From the NCBI GenBank assembly GCA_028293445.1, contig JAQGOU010000444.1, forward strand, positions 1-45,038: 45,038 bases of DNA, given 5' to 3'. Shown here one piece after another: positions 1 to 8,399 of the stretch. A model generated the notes under the pieces. The model searched no databases. It was not told where the DNA came from and worked only from the letters and a program-made list of their open reading frames with translations. Position 1 is the stretch's first letter, and the number at the start of each line of letters is the position of its first letter. The DNA is from Verrucomicrobiales bacterium (GTDB lineage Bacteria > Verrucomicrobiota > Verrucomicrobiia > Limisphaerales > JACDHS01). The position numbers were made by a program, and so were the translations under genes.

Positions 1-1286
1 GAACAGCGACCAGTTCCAACGCTCGGTTGACAATCCTTGATTCTCCCTACATCAGTGCGGTTCAGGCTACACCAGGGGGGCGTGGTGCTTTGATTTCCTG
101 GAACACTTCCGTTCCTGCCGATAGCCAGGTGCAGTTTGATCAGGCCAACGCACCCAATCAGGCGCAAATGGCAGCGAGATCCGCGTCTGCAGGCTTTAGT
201 CAGGCTTCCTATACAGACACAACTCTCACGACCAATCATACGATTTTACTCAGCGGCCTCAGCCCGGCGACGACCTACAGTTATCAAGTCGTTTCCAGTG
301 AAAGCACCAACAGTTACGTGTCAGGGGCATATTCATTCACGACGGCCGGAGCTGATATTATCGTCGATAATCCCCGGGCAATCTACACTGGAAGCTGGAC
401 GCTAAATGCTACGTTCTCGACCGATAAATATCTCACCAACTACAGCTTTAGCACCTCTGTCTCAGGTTCCGCAACCGCCTCAGCAACGTTTACTCCTAAT
501 TTAGCTGTTCCCGGCAAATACGATGTTTACGTGTGGTATCCGCAAGGGACTAATCGCTGCACTAACACGCCTTATTTTATCTCCTACAACGGCGGTTCAC
601 AGACCGTGCGCGTGAATCAACAAATTAACGGTGGTGGTTGGCGTTTGATTGCTTCCGCCGTTCCGTTTGCGTCAGGCACAACTGGTTTTGTTCGTGTATC
701 GAACGACGCAATCGGCGGTTCTGTCGTCCTGGCGGATGGGGTCCGCTTTGTTTATGTCGATTCGCAGGATCTTCCTGTCGACGGTTCCATGCCTACGTGG
801 TGGTCGAGTTTCTTTTTTGGCAACAGCGCAACGGATCCAAACGCCGACGCCGACGGGGACGGATATTCTAATAACCAGGAATACATTCTCGGAACGTCGC
901 CCATCGATGCGAATAAGAAGCTCGGGGTCAAAGTGTTTCGCAGCGGTAATATCGTCAACGTGATCTTTACGCCGTATATCGGGGACCGCGACTATACGTT
1001 GTTGCACTCGACCGATCTTTCGCCCGGATGGGCTCCGGCTTCGACCGGAGGCATTATACCCGACGCTTATGGTGAAGGGGTCTTTAGTCTTTCCATCACC
1101 AATGTCGCGCAGGATTTTTATCGGCTGGCCGTGCAAATCAATCCCGGCGGCGTTGCGCGCGGAGTATCGACCTACAGCGGCAGCGTGACTTTGTCGGCGG
1201 AGGCAGCACTTTCCCCTTACGCAACCGATCCGGTGTGTGGTCCCAATCGGGCCTACGTCCGTCCGCGCGGTCGCAGTCCGCGTTAG
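1..1286 (+). CDS. Secreted multidomain protein, C-terminal part (FN3 + golvesin-like + Ca-binding-type repeat), 5'-partial
   Basis: The frame is open from the first bases of the window through position 27, where the first possible start (TTG) lies, so the gene begins upstream and only its 3' end is present. Numbering from position 27: about residues 1-107 read as a fibronectin III/purple-phosphatase-N-like module (WNTS...; GLSPATTYSYQVV; YSFTTAG). Residues about 110-250 resemble the golvesin/Xly carbohydrate-binding-like domain (GSWTLNATFSTDKYLTNYS; YDVYVWYP). Residues about 270-295 form an acidic calcium-binding-type segment (DPNADADGDGYSNNQEY), typical of verrucomicrobial secreted proteins. 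The next ~75 residues form a C-terminal beta module ending in FYRLAV. An unusual extra tail of about 45 residues ends in RPRGRSPR. Probably an extracellular glycan-binding or scaffold protein; any catalytic part would lie upstream. Confidence 0.75.
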   Translation, partial: TATSSNARLTILDSPYISAVQATPGGRGALISWNTSVPADSQVQFDQANAPNQAQMAARSASAGFSQASYTDTTLTTNHTILLSGLSPATTYSYQVVSSESTNSYVSGAYSFTTAGADIIVDNPRAIYTGSWTLNATFSTDKYLTNYSFSTSVSGSATASATFTPNLAVPGKYDVYVWYPQGTNRCTNTPYFISYNGGSQTVRVNQQINGGGWRLIASAVPFASGTTGFVRVSNDAIGGSVVLADGVRFVYVDSQDLPVDGSMPTWWSSFFFGNSATDPNADADGDGYSNNQEYILGTSPIDANKKLGVKVFRSGNIVNVIFTPYIGDRDYTLLHSTDLSPGWAPASTGGIIPDAYGEGVFSLSITNVAQDFYRLAVQINPGGVARGVSTYSGSVTLSAEAALSPYATDPVCGPNRAYVRPRGRSPR

Positions 1287-1334
1287 TTGAATTTACAAAA
1301 GGGCGGCCCGTCTTTATTTTGAAACGCATCATCT

Positions 1335-2759
1335 ATGAAGGCTTACAAATCTTACAAAGGTCTCCCCACACTGGCTGGACTTTGCTCGATTGAAGACGCA
1401 GCGAAACCAGGCCTCTCCATTGGAGAGTGCGTGGCCCGGCTGAAGCGTTACCACTGGGTTTTCAAACGGCTGCATAATATTTTCCTCGCGCGCCTGACCG
1501 CTGAGCCTGTTTATGAATTGAAAATGGCCTTTTCCTTGCATGGCCACTATTGCGCGGAGCATGTGAGTTCGTTTGCAAAACGCGTCGGCGAAATGCGCGA
1601 GCCGCCCCTTGGGTTGGATGCCGTTCCTGACGTGAACCTCGATATATTTCTCGACGAAATTCTCGCGGCTCCCACCACAGAAGAACTGCTGGTTGGTATC
1701 TACGCAACAGCTTTGCCCGCTTTGCAGCGCTGCCTGGAAAGGCATCTGCGCGACACCAATCCCTTGGCGGATGCACCTAGCATTCGCCTCTGCCGCTTTG
1801 CGCTCCTGGAAGTAAACGACATGATCGCGTACGGAAAGAAAGCCATCGCTGCACTCGTGAACCAGGAACAAAGCGAAAAAATCAAAGGCTGGCTGGCGCT
1901 ACTTGATGAGTGCCTTGTCGCCGCTGGTGATCTCGACGGTTCCCAGATTGCAACGACCAAACGCATCGTTCGCCAACATTCCGCCAAGCCGTTCGAATAC
2001 AACAAGACCCCCAAACGCGACGAACGTTTTCCAGACCCCTACAACATGGGCGTCAATGCCGAGGTGTTTCTTTACGACGAAACAAAACCGGCCGAGGCGA
2101 AGGTGCTCATGATGTTTTATAAACGGCTCCGTGAAATCGACGTGCCGGAGATGCAGGCCAGCATCATCGTCGAGACTAAAGGCAAGCCATGGGATTATTA
2201 TCGCGACATGACGCGTCAACTCTGGGACGAAGCGCGTCACGCCATGATGGGCGAGGTTGGTTTTGCCAGCATGGGCGTCGATTGGCCGCGCAATGTGATG
2301 ATCAATTTCACCTGGTCACTCGGACTCAACACACAACTCACACCGATCGAACGTCACGGCGTTTTATATTTCATTGAACAAGGCCTCATGCCGAAGACCG
2401 GCAAGCGTTATGAGTGGGAAGTCGGCTTAAAATCGCACAACGCACTTTCGGCTACGTTCCAGGATTACGATTGGGCGGACGAAGTTCTCCACGCGCGCAT
2501 TGGTCGCGATTGGTATTTGAAAAATTTTAAAACCGCGCACGAAGGTGTTGAATACGGGGACAAGTGTTGGTCGAAAGTGTTGTCGGGCTGGCGGCAGTGG
2601 CGCGACGAAGGTCTGACCGAGCATCGCAACTGGTGGCCCGACTGTTACAAGGACGCCTGCAAAAACTGGGGCATCGAACCCGACCCGGATGTTCTCGCCT
2701 ACAACACGAGCTACGAGCAGGTGCGCGCAGATCTAAAGAATCTCTCGGCCTCGGCTTGA
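1335..2759 (+). CDS. Ferritin-like domain protein, 474 aa, function unknown
   Basis: A soluble, mostly helical protein without signal peptide or membrane segments. Carboxylate/histidine clusters resemble ferritin-like di-metal proteins: E61 with H69, H71, E75 and H76 in one helix, E159 in another, and an ExxH motif at 299-302 (WDEARHAMMGE) in a third. This pattern suggests a diiron or other di-metal four-helix bundle, but I cannot assign a reaction. The C-terminal third is rich in Trp, Tyr and His and looks like a conserved extra domain. It lies 48 bases after the upstream gene and is convergent with the hydrolase at 2785, with only 25 bases between the stops. The fold is suggested by motif spacing; the substrate is unknown. 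Confidence 0.6.
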   Translation: MKAYKSYKGLPTLAGLCSIEDAAKPGLSIGECVARLKRYHWVFKRLHNIFLARLTAEPVYELKMAFSLHGHYCAEHVSSFAKRVGEMREPPLGLDAVPDVNLDIFLDEILAAPTTEELLVGIYATALPALQRCLERHLRDTNPLADAPSIRLCRFALLEVNDMIAYGKKAIAALVNQEQSEKIKGWLALLDECLVAAGDLDGSQIATTKRIVRQHSAKPFEYNKTPKRDERFPDPYNMGVNAEVFLYDETKPAEAKVLMMFYKRLREIDVPEMQASIIVETKGKPWDYYRDMTRQLWDEARHAMMGEVGFASMGVDWPRNVMINFTWSLGLNTQLTPIERHGVLYFIEQGLMPKTGKRYEWEVGLKSHNALSATFQDYDWADEVLHARIGRDWYLKNFKTAHEGVEYGDKCWSKVLSGWRQWRDEGLTEHRNWWPDCYKDACKNWGIEPDPDVLAYNTSYEQVRADLKNLSASA

Positions 2760-2784
2760 AATAGCATCCACCGCTCCGCACAAA

Positions 2785-4074
2785 TCACATCGCACGCTTG
2801 CTCATGGCCGCTTTGAGTTCTGCCGCGTTCCCGCGGTCGTCGATGTAATCGGCTTCCCAAAATAAAATGTGCTTGCTGCCGACTTTTTCGGCAGCGGCTG
2901 TGGTTTGTTCAAAATCAGAAATATTTGAAGGAACCCAGCCAAAGGTCCACACCTCCGTTTTTCCCTCGGTTTCTTTTTGCAACGCGCGTGCGGCCAGCTC
3001 CGCATTTCCGCCATCCCGATAATATCCCGCCGCGATCGCGCCATCGATCAATCCCTCGCGAGCCCACGTCTTCACGTCGAGCAATAAACCGCGAAGGTTC
3101 CCGTCGATTTTATTTTGCTCGCCGCGATAATGCCACGGATGCCCCACCATCGCTGTCACCGGCAGCTTGCGTTTTTGTTTGCGAACCAGTTTGTGCACCT
3201 CTCGCATGAATTCCGTTTGTGGCTCCGCTCGCAAACGCACCCAGGCATCGTCGGTGTTGGCGACGTCGTGTGCATCTTTTTTGAAACGCTTTTTGAACCG
3301 TTCCAGGTTCGGCTTTTCAAAGCCGTAATCGGCGACACCGTCGGCATCGTTCTGAGGATTATCCCGCACATCTCCCGTGCGAATCCAGTCGAGGAAAAAT
3401 CCATCCAGCGGATAATTAGCGAGTAACTCCCGCAAGAGTGACTGCTTGTATTTCCGAACTTCTGGATACGCAAAACTCAATTGTGAGTAATAGGGCGTGC
3501 CGTTCCGTTTATGCCACCGGAATTCCGGATGCTTCTTGCTAAACTCACTTTGCAATCCCCAACCGTGATCATCTTCGTTGATGGTGACCCACGCGTGAAT
3601 CTCGAGACCGATCTCGTGACCGTAGCGAATCGCCTCCGCAAACGGATCGAAGTGCGCGTAATCGAGCTTCGCGAATTTTCCGAGTAATTCGAGACGCTTC
3701 TCCTCCGGTTGCGGAAAGTAACGGCGAAAGAGCGCTTTGTCCGCCTCGGTTTGGGGGCTCCAAAAACTATCCGCATCCCAGGGTCCCATGGGACGCATTA
3801 GTTTGCTGTTGTAAAGAGCTCGCCCGCCGTCGGTCACGCGCCAATAGATTTCTTTCCAGCCGCATGCTTTACACATATCGAGCATGTGTTGCACTCCTTT
3901 CGGACCCCACGCGATACCTGGCTTGAGCATCCAATCCGAATGGGTCAATGGTGCGCCGAGAATAAACTTTCGCGGTAAAGCGGAACTCTTCGATTCCTGC
4001 GCCAGCAAATTGATCCCGAAAGGAAGGGCGGCACTGGTCAGCAGGGTGCATCTCAGAAAATCACGGCGGTGCAT
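2785..4074 (-). CDS. Secreted GH10-like (GHL10/DUF187-type) glycoside hydrolase, 429 aa
   Basis: The N-terminus MHRRDFLRC followed by a hydrophobic stretch and LLAQES looks like a Tat- or Sec-type signal (an RR pair, not a perfect Tat box), so export is likely. The mature part has TIM-barrel features of the glycosyl-hydrolase-like 10 family: GLEIHAWVTINEDD near residues 158-171, SFAYPEVRKY and then DGFFLDWIRTGD near 225-236, where the Asp/Glu residues at strand ends would be catalytic. The tail GSKHILFWEADYIDD fits the last barrel strands. It probably acts on an extracytoplasmic polysaccharide, with unknown substrate. It is divergent from the channel gene at 4212, so both promoters should lie in the 137 bases between. 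The start is set by the signal peptide. Confidence 0.7.
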   Translation of the reverse strand: MHRRDFLRCTLLTSAALPFGINLLAQESKSSALPRKFILGAPLTHSDWMLKPGIAWGPKGVQHMLDMCKACGWKEIYWRVTDGGRALYNSKLMRPMGPWDADSFWSPQTEADKALFRRYFPQPEEKRLELLGKFAKLDYAHFDPFAEAIRYGHEIGLEIHAWVTINEDDHGWGLQSEFSKKHPEFRWHKRNGTPYYSQLSFAYPEVRKYKQSLLRELLANYPLDGFFLDWIRTGDVRDNPQNDADGVADYGFEKPNLERFKKRFKKDAHDVANTDDAWVRLRAEPQTEFMREVHKLVRKQKRKLPVTAMVGHPWHYRGEQNKIDGNLRGLLLDVKTWAREGLIDGAIAAGYYRDGGNAELAARALQKETEGKTEVWTFGWVPSNISDFEQTTAAAEKVGSKHILFWEADYIDDRGNAAELKAAMSKRAM

Positions 4075-4200
4075 GCCTCAGACTATGGCGTCAGGCTCAT
4101 GCCCTGCGAGTCGATTCTTCAACCTCCATCCAAGTCGGACGGCATAAAACTCGTTTCCCTGATTGACGCTCATTCCTGCTGAACGACCGTACTCTAACCA

Positions 4201-4208
4201 AAGGAGGA
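4201..4208 (+). promoter_or_regulatory. Strong Shine-Dalgarno site of the channel gene
   Basis: AAGGAGGA lies three bases before the ATG at 4212, or about six from the GGAGG core. It is almost fully complementary to the 16S 3' end. Most other genes in this window have weak or no such site, so this one suggests efficient translation and confirms the start. Confidence 0.85.
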
Positions 4209-4211
4209 TAT

Positions 4212-5048
4212 ATGAATGAGACCAGAGATAGTATTGTAAGTGGAGCCTCACTGATGTGGGCGAACACGCTCGCATTCCTTCCCAAGTTTGGCTTGTTTCT
4301 CGTCATTCTCATCGCCGGCTATTTCGTCGCGAAGGGGATTGGAAAACTGGTCGACCGCGTTCTTGAGCGGCTTGGGTTCGATCGCTTGGTGGAACGCGGT
4401 GGAATCAAACGTGCCTTGGACAAATCGAATCTCGATGCCAGTGACGTCATGTGCAAAATAGTGTTCTACACCCTGTTCCTGTTTGTGCTGCAACTGGCGT
4501 TCGGCGTCTTCGGGGCCAACCCGATTAGCGCCATACTGACGAGCGTCATCGCGTTTTTACCGACCCTCTTTGTCTCGCTGCTCATCGTCGTGGTGGCGGC
4601 GGCCATTGCCAAAGGTGTTAAGGAAATTCTCGCGGTCGTCTTCGGCGGATTAAGCTACGGTCGAGCGCTCGCGAATGTGGCGGGCGCCGCGATCCTGGTC
4701 ACAGGTGTTTTCGCGGCATTGAGTCATCTGCAAATTGCACCCGCGATCGTGAACGGGCTCTTCTACGCGCTGCTGGCGATCGTTGCCGGCTCGGCGATCA
4801 TTGCGATTGGTGGTGGCGGCATTCTCCCGATGCGTCGTCAATGGGAGCGAGCGATTACAAAGGTTGAAAGCGAAGCGCCACGTTTAAAAGCGCAGACGGA
4901 AGGCGCTGGTCAACGGGTCGAAGCGAAAGCAGAAGAATGGAAACAACGGGCGAAATCCGAAGTCCAAGCTTCACCAGCCCAGGCACCGGCCGGTTTTCCA
5001 GAAGCGCCACGTTACGAGCCTAAGGAACGCGGTCGTGATCGCGTGTAG
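4212..5048 (+). CDS. Mechanosensitive-channel-like membrane protein (conserved TM-helix repeat type), 278 aa
   Basis: Four to five hydrophobic segments are visible: about residues 20-42 (FLPKFGLFLVILIAGYFVA), 80-100, 108-135, 150-172 and 178-202. The segment after the first helix (GKLVDRVLERLGFDRLVERGG) matches the TM-helix repeat found in MscS-related small-conductance channels and CmpX-like proteins. The beta and C-terminal vestibule domains of full MscS are absent, replaced by a charged, Ala/Gln/Glu-rich tail (about 210-278) that may form a short coiled coil. Such proteins are inner-membrane and linked to osmotic or envelope stress. It appears monocistronic, with a strong ribosome site before it and a GC-rich hairpin terminator after it. 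Confidence 0.72.
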   Translation: MNETRDSIVSGASLMWANTLAFLPKFGLFLVILIAGYFVAKGIGKLVDRVLERLGFDRLVERGGIKRALDKSNLDASDVMCKIVFYTLFLFVLQLAFGVFGANPISAILTSVIAFLPTLFVSLLIVVVAAAIAKGVKEILAVVFGGLSYGRALANVAGAAILVTGVFAALSHLQIAPAIVNGLFYALLAIVAGSAIIAIGGGGILPMRRQWERAITKVESEAPRLKAQTEGAGQRVEAKAEEWKQRAKSEVQASPAQAPAGFPEAPRYEPKERGRDRV

Positions 5049-5076
5049 TTTGTAATCCATCTGTGTGTGAAGCTCG

Positions 5077-5107
5077 ATGCGGCGGGGAGAAGTTCCCGCC
5101 GCATTTC
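5077..5107 (+). terminator. Intrinsic terminator after the channel gene
   Basis: A 12-bp stem (ATGCGGCGGGGA at 5077-5088 with TTCCCGCCGCAT at 5093-5104, one G-T pair) closes a GAAG loop. It is followed by a short TTTCT tail. It lies 29 bases after the stop codon. The T run is short, so efficiency may be modest. Confidence 0.75.
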
Positions 5108-5171
5108 TCATGCAAGGGCCGCATAAAAAAGGTTGTGTCATGTCATTCCGCTCTGGTTTAACTTTCCCACC

Positions 5172-6206
5172 ATGTTGACTAAGGAACAGATTACGGAAGT
5201 GCTGAAGACGGTGAAGTATCCGGGTTACTCGCGTGACATTGTGTCCTTCGGCCTCGTAAAAAATATCGCGCTGCACGAAGGGGAGATCGTCGTCTCGGTT
5301 CAACTCACTTCACCCAGTCCCGACGCTGCCCAAAAGATCACGCAGGAAGCCGAAGCTCTCTTGCAGAAACTTCCCGGTGTAAAGAACGCTCGCGTGGATG
5401 TGCTCACCGCGGCTGGTCAACCTGGAGCGAACCCCTTTTCCGCACAACAAAAAGTCCCCGGCATCAAACGGATCGTCGCCATCGCCAGCGGCAAAGGCGG
5501 TGTGGGTAAATCAACCGTCTCCGCGAATCTCGCCTGCGCCTTGAAACATCTCGGCTTCAAGGTCGGTCTTCTCGATTGCGATATTTACGGACCCAGCATT
5601 CCTTTGATGATGGGTGTCACGGGAAAACCGAACGTGAATGAAAACGAAATGCTCGTGCCGCACGAAAATTACGGCGTCAAATTGATGAGCATGGGTTTTC
5701 TGGTGGAAGGCGATCAACCGGTCATTTGGCGCGGGCCGATGATCGTGAAAACCATTCAGCAATTCCTGTTTGTCGTCGACTGGGGTGAACTGGATTTTCT
5801 TCTCGTTGACCTTCCGCCCGGCACTGGCGACGCGCAACTGACCCTTTGCCAGACCGTGCCGCTCGACGGCGGCGTCATCGTCACCACTCCCCAGGAAGCC
5901 TCCCTCGGCGTCGTGCGCAAAGGGGTGATGATGTTCGAAAAGGTCAACGTCCCCATTCTCGGCCTTGTGGAAAACATGAGTTACTTCATCACGCCCAATG
6001 GTGAGCGCGTGGAAATTTTCGGCCACGGCGGCGGACGCGCGGAGGCGGCCCGCAAAAATGTTCCCTTCCTGGGCGAAGTGCCGATCTTTACGGAAATTCG
6101 CATGGGCGGCGACAAAGGTCTGCCGGTGGTGGTGAGTGATCCCAACGATCCGCCCGCCAAAGCCTTCATCGAAATTGCCGAAGCCTTGCGCAAGCTGCTT
6201 CCGTAA
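5172..6206 (+). CDS. apbC: Mrp/ApbC/NBP35-family iron-sulfur cluster carrier ATPase, 344 aa
   Basis: Residues 1-80 form the MIP18/DUF59 domain usually fused to bacterial Mrp. A deviant Walker A, ASGKGGVGKST, is at about 105-115, followed by DCDIYGPSIP and LLVDLPPGTGD, all hallmarks of the Mrp/NBP35 P-loop ATPases that assemble or carry Fe-S clusters in the cytoplasm. Near residues 268-286, ENMSYFITPNGERVEIFGHGG aligns with the segment that in many homologues carries a CxxC cluster-binding pair; here both cysteines are absent. The ATG at 5172 fits the family start (LTKEQITEVLK). An upstream TTG at 5133 would add 13 untypical residues. The gene ends just before an intrinsic terminator. Confidence 0.92.
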   Translation: MLTKEQITEVLKTVKYPGYSRDIVSFGLVKNIALHEGEIVVSVQLTSPSPDAAQKITQEAEALLQKLPGVKNARVDVLTAAGQPGANPFSAQQKVPGIKRIVAIASGKGGVGKSTVSANLACALKHLGFKVGLLDCDIYGPSIPLMMGVTGKPNVNENEMLVPHENYGVKLMSMGFLVEGDQPVIWRGPMIVKTIQQFLFVVDWGELDFLLVDLPPGTGDAQLTLCQTVPLDGGVIVTTPQEASLGVVRKGVMMFEKVNVPILGLVENMSYFITPNGERVEIFGHGGGRAEAARKNVPFLGEVPIFTEIRMGGDKGLPVVVSDPNDPPAKAFIEIAEALRKLLP

Positions 6207-6227
6207 CCTGAAACAATTTAAAAGAAG

Positions 6228-6259
6228 AGGCTGCCCGGTTTCCCCGGCGGCCTTTGATT
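6228..6259 (+). terminator. Intrinsic terminator after the Mrp gene
   Basis: A GC-rich stem (AGGCTGCC with GGCGGCCT plus an inner CGG/CCG) is followed by TTTGATTTT. A-rich DNA before the stem could let it work on both strands. Its sequence closely resembles the hairpin at 18755-18781. Confidence 0.75.
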
Positions 6260-6703
6260 TTCAGTCTTAAGCGCCCTAGCCGCGTCTTCGTTGTAAAAGT
6301 TCCTCGAAAAGCACCTGAGTTGGAGCTCTGAAGGGTATTTTGGGTGGCTTTTCGTCCTTTAACCCCTTTCTCCACCCCTTCTTTATCCTCCACCCAGCAG
6401 AAGCTCATAATCGTCCGAATTCCACCTTTTTCCGGGTTTCCATACCCCAATAAGGGCAAAAACCGAAAATCTGGAGGTTTTTTAAGGCTTAAAAAATCCC
6501 CCGCCAAACTCCGGCAGATTTTTAAAGCGTCCGAAAACGTCCCGTTTTTCTGTTTTGGACCGGAAAGACAGAACCGTTTAGGCTGAAAAGTTTAACCGAC
6601 GTTTGCACCGTTTGGGGCCTTGTCTGCAAAGTCCACGGTTTTCGTGAGTTCCCGTTTGCTGTTGTCCACGGAGGGGCTGTGAGTGGAAGGGGCGATGTTC
6701 CCA

Positions 6704-6727
6704 GGGTAGGTCTTGTAGGCCGACCCC
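6704..6727. repeat. Short imperfect hairpin (REP-like)
   Basis: GGGTAGG at 6704-6710 pairs with CCGACCC at 6720-6726, with one mismatch, around a nine-base loop. It has no T tract. It lies nine bases from the next hairpin, a pairing reminiscent of intergenic REP-type elements. Genome copy number would decide. Confidence 0.4.
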
Positions 6728-6735
6728 GGGATGCG

Positions 6736-6765
6736 TGATGGAACGCCGTGGGCGTTCTGTCATCA
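6736..6765 (-). terminator. Hairpin downstream of the small basic gene
   Basis: GAACGCC-GTG-GGCGTTC (6741-6757) is a perfect 7-bp stem. It is extended by TGATG/CATCA outside a three-base bulge. It lies 25 bases past the stop of the minus-strand gene at 6791 and could end that transcript, but no clear T tract follows, so it may instead be a REP-like structure. Confidence 0.5.
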
Positions 6766-6790
6766 AACTGTAACTACGGACAGGGTCCGA

Positions 6791-6883
6791 TTAAGAACGC
6801 TTGGAACCTGCGGGTGGTGCCTTGGGCTTTTCTTTTTTCGGCTTCTTCACTTCTTTCTTCTGACTTCTATTTCCTTTGGCCAT
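6791..6883 (-). CDS. Small Lys-rich protein, 30 aa (MAKGN-type)
   Basis: A short frame reads MAKGNRSQKKEVKKPKKEKP and then KAPPAGSKRS before TAA. It has a good ribosome site, AGGAG six bases before the ATG. The sequence resembles small conserved bacterial peptides of the MAKGN/MSKGN...KKEVKKPKKEKPK type, found widely and of unknown function. The peptide is strongly basic, with no membrane segment, so nucleic-acid or ribosome contact is possible (inference). It is divergent from trxB, with about 180 bases between, and is followed by a hairpin. Confidence 0.7.
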   Translation of the reverse strand: MAKGNRSQKKEVKKPKKEKPKAPPAGSKRS

Positions 6884-7064
6884 ATTTAACTCCTGGTTAA
6901 TGTTCAACAACAATTACGCCGCTTTGCTCAGCTTTTACAATAAAAGACTTCTCGTTGTTTTCGCCGGGCTCTCTGATTTCCAATCGGAAAGGCGGATTGA
7001 TTGTAACATCGAAGCGGCAAGGCTTGCCAAGGCATCGCGCTAAACTTATTTTGCGTCACTCTTT

Positions 7065-7994
7065 ATGGAACAAGTCGTCATCATCGGAACCGGTTGCGCC
7101 GGTCTCACTGCCGCGCTTTACACCGCGCGCGCCAATTTAAATCCTCTCGTCCTCACCGGCATCATGCCGGGCGGACTGCTGACGACGACGAGCATCGTCG
7201 AAAATTTTCCGGGCTTTCCCGAAGGGATCGACGGATACGAATTGATGACGCGCATGCAGAAGCAGGCCGAACGTTTCGGCGCGCGCGTGAAGTTCGCGAC
7301 GGTCGAGGCGGTTGACCTGAAGAAGAAACCTTTCGTGCTCACGATCGATGGTGAACCGGTGGAAGCACAGACGATTATCATCGCTAGTGGCGCGGGACAT
7401 CGTCATCTCGGTTTGAAGAACGAAGATTTGCTGGAGAAAAAAGGGGTGACCTATTGTGCCACGTGCGACGGCGCGTTGCCCATGTTCCGCAATCAACCAC
7501 TCGTCGTTGTGGGCGGCGGCGATTCCGCGTGTGAAGAGGCGAGTTATCTGACGCGCTTCGCTTCAGTGGTGTATCTCATCCATCGCCGCGATTCCTTGCG
7601 CGCTTCGAAGATCATGGCCGAACGCACGCTCGCCAATCCGAAGATTAAACCGATTTGGGATTCTGTCGTGACAGACGTATTGGATGTCGCTCAAGACAAG
7701 GTAACTGGCGTGAAGGTGAAGAACGTGAAGACGTGCGAAGAGACCGTGATTGATTGCGCCGGTGTGTTTGTCGCGATTGGGCACGTGCCGAATACGCAAG
7801 TGTTCAAGGGCGTCATCGACATGGACGAAAATGGTTATGTCACCCGCAAGCAAGGCAGTGAAACCAATGTGCCCGGCGTGTTCGTGGCGGGCGATTGCTC
7901 CGATCACGTGTATCGCCAGGCGATCACGGCTGCGGGCATGGGCTGCGCTGCGGCGATTGATGCCGAACGTTATTTGGCTGGCCTGACTCACTAA
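7065..7994 (+). CDS. trxB: Thioredoxin reductase, 309 aa
   Basis: A low-molecular-weight NADPH- and FAD-dependent reductase that keeps thioredoxin reduced in the cytoplasm. Visible features: the FAD-binding GTGCAGLTAA at 8-17, the redox-active CATC at 131-134, the NADPH-binding GGGDSACEEA near 154-163 with HRRDSLRAS near 177-185, and the second FAD motif GVFVAGDC near 271-278. Length matches the family (about 310). It is followed after 24 bases by a rhodanese gene on the same strand, so the two may share a transcript. No obvious ribosome site precedes the ATG. Confidence 0.96.
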   Translation: MEQVVIIGTGCAGLTAALYTARANLNPLVLTGIMPGGLLTTTSIVENFPGFPEGIDGYELMTRMQKQAERFGARVKFATVEAVDLKKKPFVLTIDGEPVEAQTIIIASGAGHRHLGLKNEDLLEKKGVTYCATCDGALPMFRNQPLVVVGGGDSACEEASYLTRFASVVYLIHRRDSLRASKIMAERTLANPKIKPIWDSVVTDVLDVAQDKVTGVKVKNVKTCEETVIDCAGVFVAIGHVPNTQVFKGVIDMDENGYVTRKQGSETNVPGVFVAGDCSDHVYRQAITAAGMGCAAAIDAERYLAGLTH

Positions 7995-8018
7995 CGCAGT
8001 CCGGAACGGCGCTGCATC

Positions 8019-8345
8019 ATGAACCTACAAATTTCTCCCACCGAACTGGCCGAGCAACTGCGGTCCGGCAGCGCGCCGCATTTGCTCGATGTCCGTCAAC
8101 TCGAGGAGAATCAGTTCGTGGCGCTGCCGAATTCCACTCTGATTCCACTCGGCGAACTGGCTTCGCGCATCGACGAGATTGAAGGCTGGAAAGAGGAGGA
8201 GATCGTCGTCTATTGCCATCACGGCATTCGCAGCTTGAACGCGATCGGCCAGCTAAAACATTTTGGGTTTACGAAACTCCGCAACCTGGCTGGCGGCATC
8301 GACCGTTGGTCCACGGAGGTAGACCCGAAGTCCCCAAGATATTAA
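8019..8345 (+). CDS. Single-domain rhodanese-like sulfurtransferase, 108 aa
   Basis: A single rhodanese domain. HLLDVRQLEE (21-30) is the CH2A-like motif, and the active-site loop YCHHGIRS has the persulfide cysteine at 66. GGIDRW near the end is the usual C-terminal signature. It probably transfers or senses sulfane sulfur in the cytoplasm. It lies 24 bases after trxB, which suggests a link to thiol redox chemistry (inference from context). Confidence 0.9.
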   Translation: MNLQISPTELAEQLRSGSAPHLLDVRQLEENQFVALPNSTLIPLGELASRIDEIEGWKEEEIVVYCHHGIRSLNAIGQLKHFGFTKLRNLAGGIDRWSTEVDPKSPRY

Positions 8346-8399
8346 CCCCCACAGATTGTTTTAACCTAATGGTGCGCTAAAACGTCGAAGTAGATAACC

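Larger units (their letters stand above)
6260..6790. other. Intergenic region without a recognisable protein gene
   Basis: About 530 bases between the Mrp terminator and the small gene at 6791. It holds C- and T-rich runs (about 6340-6580) and short frames of 60-80 codons on both strands with no recognisable product. The right part contains two hairpins, listed separately. An unannotated small RNA is possible but nothing shows it directly. Confidence 0.6.

Noticed and set aside
5511-6026. 171-codon frame on the minus strand
   Set aside because: Antisense to the P-loop core of the Mrp gene, His/Asp-rich shadow composition.
6344-6586. 80-codon frame in the intergenic region
   Set aside because: Homopolymer-rich (T and C runs), no ribosome site, no recognisable product.
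6578-6766. 62-codon frame on the minus strand
   Set aside because: It overlaps two hairpins and is Arg/Pro/Gln-rich with no motif; more likely repeat DNA.
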